A stretch of 64,000 bases of DNA from NCBI GenBank assembly GCA_018396635.1, contig JAGTQE010000001.1:62001-126000 (forward strand), written 5' to 3'. The notes beneath the pieces were generated by a model. The model was not told the DNA's origin and ran no database searches. It saw nothing but the letters and a program-made list of their open reading frames with translations. This DNA comes from Candidatus Bathyarchaeota archaeon (lineage in GTDB: Archaea; Thermoproteota; Bathyarchaeia; Bathyarchaeales; DTEX01). The position numbers were made by a program, and so were the translations under genes. This document shows positions 60,543 to 64,000 of this stretch, in pieces. How positions within the stretch are numbered: position 1 is the first letter of the stretch; each line of letters begins with the position of its first letter.

Positions 60543-61586
60543 CTACTTTTTCTCTGATGCCTTTTCTCTAAAGAATGTTTTCTCAATAGCTTCAGCAAGC
60601 CCCTTCATGTATCCGAGGGCAAGAACTTTTCCTATCATGTAGTATCCAGGGTGTCCTCCAATGAGACATTCTAAGAATAGATCAGCTATGGTTTTTGGCG
60701 CATGATCAGGCCTCATCGGCCCCTCAAATCCAACCTCATAGTAGGCTTTCATAGCCTCAAACATGTCAACTCTACCAGATGGATCATCATGAAAGATTTC
60801 TTGGAAGCCTCCCGGCTCATGCACCGAACCTACAACATTTCTAAAGTGTGCAAAGAATATCTTCTTTCTTTTACCGAAATGCTTTATGGCTGCTATAACA
60901 TCAACCCCCATCTCCGCGAAACATCCCTGACAGAAACATACGCCAACATTATCGCTCGGAACAATGCTGAGTAGTTTATCGAAGGCTTCTACGCTCCTGA
61001 GGATTCTGGGGAAGCCTTGGATAGGCGATATCGGCGGATCATCTGGGTGAAACGTTATCACAACCCCTGCTTCTTCAGCGGTTGGAACAACGTTCTTGAG
61101 GAAGTATTCGAGATTTTTCCATATATCCTCTTCCTTATATGCACCGAATCTAACTGTTGGCGGAATGTCTTTCACGAGCTCGTAGTCGAAAGCCGTTGAG
61201 GTTGCTCCACCCCTAGTCGGCTTATCAATCTCAGTCCTCCAAATCATATTTGGAACTGGGGGCATGTGCTGCGGCTTTATAACTTTTATGCCAGCTTTAC
61301 CCAAATTCTCCAGTGACTTACAGAAGTTTTCGAGCTGCTCCTTCTTTCCCGGCAAATCATATATTATCTTCTCTATTGGAGGTCCATCTTCAAGAACTTC
61401 CAGTTTTAAACCATAACTTTCAACACGTCTCTTAATTTGGATAATGTCTCCATACTCCCAGACTTCCGAACCCCTCGGCGTTGGAGGGCCATGGCCGATG
61501 ACGTCTGTGCAGCCTAGCTGCTTCATGAGAATCAAATTCTTTGTGTCGTAGATGTCGCCGAAGGGAAGAATTACGGCAAAGCGCAT
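60543..61586 (-). CDS. uxuA: Mannonate dehydratase
   Basis: Converts D-mannonate to 2-keto-3-deoxygluconate in hexuronate breakdown. TIM barrel with metal-ligand blocks VVITFHPDDPPISPIQGF (His and Asp), VCFCQGCFAEMGVDV (Cys), FAHFRNVVGSVHEPGGFQE (His/Arg) and MRPDHAPKT (Asp and His). Starts MRFAVILPFG, with three further codons possible upstream. The product KDG could be used by the DapA-family aldolase at 1655. It lies downstream of the L2 gene on the same strand, separated by 180 bases. Confidence 0.92.
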   Translation of the reverse strand: MRFAVILPFGDIYDTKNLILMKQLGCTDVIGHGPPTPRGSEVWEYGDIIQIKRRVESYGLKLEVLEDGPPIEKIIYDLPGKKEQLENFCKSLENLGKAGIKVIKPQHMPPVPNMIWRTEIDKPTRGGATSTAFDYELVKDIPPTVRFGAYKEEDIWKNLEYFLKNVVPTAEEAGVVITFHPDDPPISPIQGFPRILRSVEAFDKLLSIVPSDNVGVCFCQGCFAEMGVDVIAAIKHFGKRKKIFFAHFRNVVGSVHEPGGFQEIFHDDPSGRVDMFEAMKAYYEVGFEGPMRPDHAPKTIADLFLECLIGGHPGYYMIGKVLALGYMKGLAEAIEKTFFREKASEKK

Positions 61587-61769
61587 TCTAACCATATCTT
61601 CACCACGAATCTCTTTTAATTGGCAATGGTTATTTTAATTCTTTTATAAATAATTTATTTCTTTCTGAAATGCTATCTGAGCATACCCTCTCCTCTACTC
61701 TTGCTTCCACCTTTTAAAGTAATGAAGATTATTGATCTCAAAGATGTTACTAAGATGGGTGTCTCAGGG

Positions 61770-62501
61770 TCACTTTCTCTTTTTCCTGCCAGCTCTTTTA
61801 GCGGCTATGAGCCCAACTTTCCTTCCAGGTGGCGCATTACGTGAGACTGTTGTGGGTTTTCTTGCGCCTCTCCTACCACTTCCGAATGGATGTAGAGCTG
61901 CTATCATGGCTCTGCCACGTACTCTCGGATATTTATGGCCCTTAGCCCTCATTAAATGGAACCTTTTGCCGGCCTTTACAAAAGGTTTCTCTGTACGGCC
62001 TGATGCTGCCACAACACCTATCGTGGCTAAGCATAAATCGTTCACATATCTTGTCTTGCCGGATGGCAGCGATATCATAGTGCCCTCAGGCGTATGTGAG
62101 ATTATTGTGGCGTAGGATCCGGATGAACGCGCAATCTTCCCCCCATCCCCGGGCGAGAGCTCTATGTTGCATATCACTGTGCCCTCTGGGATTACTTTAA
62201 CTGGAAGAATGTTGCCGACGTTTATCGAGGCTTTTCCACCAACCTCTATTATCTGACCTTCGCGAATTCCCTCCGGGGCTATAGTGTAATATCTCTCGCC
62301 TGTCTCGAGCTCTATGTAAGCTAGTGGGGCTCCTCTGCCCGGATCATGGACCAGCTCTAGTATCTGCCCCTTCAAAACCCTATCCATTATATTTATGCCT
62401 GATAGGTTTGGATATTTTGCCGGGGCAACGCGCTTATGGGTTGCTGCCCTAAATGTTGGGGAGCCCCTTCCCCTTCTCTGGACCAGTATTCTTTTCCCCA
62501 T
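61770..62501 (-). CDS. rpl2: Ribosomal protein L2 (uL2)
   Basis: 243 residues. It begins MGKRILVQRRGRGSPTFRAA and contains VKVIPEGTVICNIE, GRTEKPFVKAGKRFHLMRA, PRVRGRAMIAALHPFGSGRR and the basic end KRAGRKKRK. Required for peptidyl transfer and subunit association. It is the last gene of the L3-L4-L23-L2 run; S19, which normally follows, is absent. Confidence 0.97.
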   Translation of the reverse strand: MGKRILVQRRGRGSPTFRAATHKRVAPAKYPNLSGINIMDRVLKGQILELVHDPGRGAPLAYIELETGERYYTIAPEGIREGQIIEVGGKASINVGNILPVKVIPEGTVICNIELSPGDGGKIARSSGSYATIISHTPEGTMISLPSGKTRYVNDLCLATIGVVAASGRTEKPFVKAGKRFHLMRAKGHKYPRVRGRAMIAALHPFGSGRRGARKPTTVSRNAPPGRKVGLIAAKRAGRKKRK

Positions 62502-62514
62502 ACCACATCACCCG

Positions 62515-62775
62515 CTAGAATATGCCCAATCTAACGGCGAGGTCTGTTGCACTATATTCTTTAGAGAGCTTTACATAAGCTTTTTTAGTTCCATCTCTGG
62601 TTATCACTGTGTTGACTTTGCTAACTTTAACTTGATATAGTTCCTCAATAGCCCTCTTTATGTCGCCTTTAGTCGCTTTGCGATTAACTATGAAAGTCAT
62701 CTTGTTCTCCTTCTCAATCATCCGGCTTGTGACCTCGGTTACAAGCGGATAAATAATGACTTCATGAGCATCCAT
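62515..62775 (-). CDS. rpl23: Ribosomal protein L23 (uL23)
   Basis: 86 residues at the polypeptide exit tunnel, docking site for [43 protein letters not shown] and [20 protein letters not shown] are typical. Between L4 (three bases upstream) and L2 (13 bases downstream) in one operon. Confidence 0.96.
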   Translation of the reverse strand: MDAHEVIIYPLVTEVTSRMIEKENKMTFIVNRKATKGDIKRAIEELYQVKVSKVNTVITRDGTKKAYVKLSKEYSATDLAVRLGIF

Positions 62776-62778
62776 ATC

Positions 62779-63570
62779 TTAATCAACCCCCACAGATACG
62801 GGTAAAGTCATCTTTCTAAGCTCCTCAATGCTGGATTTAGTCCATATAGTTAGTCTTCCAGGGTGAGCTCCTGGAGCCAATAGCTCTGGGTTTAAATCTC
62901 TCACGTTGATAACGTCGACTCCTGGAAGGTTTCTGGCAGCCTTAGATATACCATCATCCTTGGATATGACTATTAATGGCCCTACAGCCATCTTTCTCCT
63001 CCTTCCACGCATCTTCCCCTTACCGCTACGAACCTTTACGCTATCCATAACCCTCTCAATATCTTGCCAAACGCCAAGCGTCATGAGCACCCTCCTCAAA
63101 TCCTTCGCCCTCTTTATACTCTCAAACTCATCTACGACAATCAATGGTATTTCTGGAATACTATCTATAACATGCCCCCTAGCCTTAACCAATTCTTTCT
63201 GCGCAGACGCAGCTATAGCCGAATATAATGCCAATCTCCTCTCCTTCTTCGGAATCTTCTTATAAATCCTCTTCTCAACGACAGGCGGATGAGCCAAGCG
63301 CCCACCAACAGTTCCAGGCGCGAAAGCAGCCCTCCCAGTATTTAAGCGTGGAACCCTCGAGAGCCCATGGCCAACACCCCAAGATTCAGCCGTCGTCCTT
63401 TTACCAGCATATGGATCCCTTCCCTTAGGCTGAAGCCTATGAGATTGAAGGATTACAACCGCGCGCTTTATGACGTCTGGCCTAAATGGGGCTCTGAAAA
63501 CTTCGGGCAGTCTGATTCTACCAGCCTCTTTTCCCTCAAGATCGAAAATGCGGGCGAAAACCCTCACCAT
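62779..63570 (-). CDS. rpl4: Ribosomal protein L4 (archaeal uL4)
   Basis: About 263 residues, the archaeal/eukaryotic long form. VRVFARIFDLEGKEAGRIRL, SWGVGHGLSRVPRLNTGRA, FAPGTVGGRLAHPPVVEKR and GVDVINVRDLNPELLAPGA are diagnostic. The stop of L3 is followed at once by an in-frame GTG (63582), but GGTGGAT then gives ATG 63570 good spacing, so that start is used. Confidence 0.96.
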   Translation of the reverse strand: MVRVFARIFDLEGKEAGRIRLPEVFRAPFRPDVIKRAVVILQSHRLQPKGRDPYAGKRTTAESWGVGHGLSRVPRLNTGRAAFAPGTVGGRLAHPPVVEKRIYKKIPKKERRLALYSAIAASAQKELVKARGHVIDSIPEIPLIVVDEFESIKRAKDLRRVLMTLGVWQDIERVMDSVKVRSGKGKMRGRRRKMAVGPLIVISKDDGISKAARNLPGVDVINVRDLNPELLAPGAHPGRLTIWTKSSIEELRKMTLPVSVGVD

Positions 63571-63582
63571 TATTCTATCCAC

Positions 63583-64000
63583 CTAAACTCCTTGCTGAGA
63601 CTTCGTTGATATGAATAGGATCTGGGGTGGGGTTGGACTGATCTTTTTAGGTGGGCGGGCGGGATATCTAAGCCTTATGAGCCTTTTAGCTGGTCCGGGA
63701 ACGCTTCCACTCAACATTATATATGGTCCCTTAACAGGACCATAGTGTAGGAAGCCTCCTTCAGGAGTTACTTCCCTTCCATCTTTACCAATCTTAATTA
63801 TGCGTTTATTATATTCTGTTCTCTGGTGAAAGCCCATCTGCCCAGCCCTCGGGACAGTATATATAACCCTCTTCATTCCCCACGGGCCTAGCGTCCCAAC
63901 GCCGCGCTCCGTCTTCCGACTCTTGTGTTGCAGTGTTCTTACACCCCACCTCTTAACCGGACCCTGAATACCCTTACCCTTAGATATAGCTACAACGTCT
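63583..64000 (-). CDS. rpl3: Ribosomal protein L3 (uL3), C-terminal part; cut by window end
   Basis: The frame is open to the right edge. Readable text includes [20 protein letters not shown], then [20 protein letters not shown] and [20 protein letters not shown], all diagnostic of archaeal uL3. About 139 of roughly 340 residues are present; the start lies outside. First visible gene of the ribosomal operon. Confidence 0.96.
   Translation of the reverse strand, partial: DVVAISKGKGIQGPVKRWGVRTLQHKSRKTERGVGTLGPWGMKRVIYTVPRAGQMGFHQRTEYNKRIIKIGKDGREVTPEGGFLHYGPVKGPYIMLSGSVPGPAKRLIRLRYPARPPKKISPTPPQILFISTKSQQGV

Noticed and set aside
1-64000. CRISPR array or insertion sequence
   Set aside because: No regularly spaced direct repeats, transposase genes or terminal inverted repeats were seen.

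Overview
The window is archaeal chromosome. Markers are sn-glycerol-1-phosphate dehydrogenase (ether lipids), the KH/beta-CASP termination nuclease aCPSF1/FttA, an LSm-L37e-S10 cluster, archaeal L3-L4-L23-L2, a HerA-NurA pair, UPF0179 and an intron-containing tRNA-Ser. A SepF homologue implies FtsZ-type division. Moderate GC, frequent TTG/GTG starts and strong GGAGG/GGTG ribosome sites fit a Thermoproteota (TACK) lineage; Bathyarchaeia-like is my best guess, but this is inference and no sequence comparison was possible.

1-20 kb is mostly housekeeping: a membrane protein, an aldo/keto reductase, a DapA-family aldolase, tRNA-Gly followed by an integrase remnant, hisF and hisH facing each other, an MFS transporter, a tRNA methyltransferase, HerA-NurA, a nitroreductase, endonuclease IV, a phosphoesterase, FKBP, UPF0179-egsA, fttA, sepF, a PUA protein, LSm-L37e-S10 and an AN1/site-2-protease fusion.

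20-34 kb starts with tRNA-Ser and the glycine cleavage genes (gcvPA, gcvPB, gcvT; no gcvH seen). It continues as an anaerobe-style oxygen and peroxide defence block: flavodiiron protein, a thioredoxin reductase-like flavoprotein lacking the NADPH motif, an Lrp regulator, a peroxiredoxin and a ferritin-like protein. A decayed superoxide dismutase C-terminus lies in the same block. An RpiB-like isomerase, an E1-like enzyme and a D-aminoacylase follow, then tRNA-Glu.

34.7-44 kb holds the most unusual material. A three-gene operon encodes a small membrane zinc-ribbon protein, a DUF2207-like membrane protein ending in a cytoplasmic Cys-Ala tail (10 Cys in the last 28 residues), and a radical SAM/SPASM enzyme with a PqqD-like N-terminal recognition domain. 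This looks like a system that modifies a membrane-anchored peptide tail. Next is a second, tightly overlapped trio: a coiled-coil protein, a cell-surface Ig-like repeat protein and a 1126-residue FtsX-type permease. All three carry a similar SHOCT-like motif, and no ATPase gene is seen.

44-61.6 kb is a carbohydrate-catabolic region: an enolase-superfamily dehydratase, three Gfo/Idh/MocA oxidoreductases, a xylose-isomerase-like TIM barrel, a GH38 alpha-mannosidase, a DUF2961/GH172 protein, mannonate dehydratase and an RraA-like protein. Mixed in are a radical SAM enzyme, GDPD, RimI, a MoaD-like ubiquitin-fold protein and leuCD. The window ends in the ribosomal operon L3-L4-L23-L2, read leftwards, which stops after L2 instead of continuing to S19.
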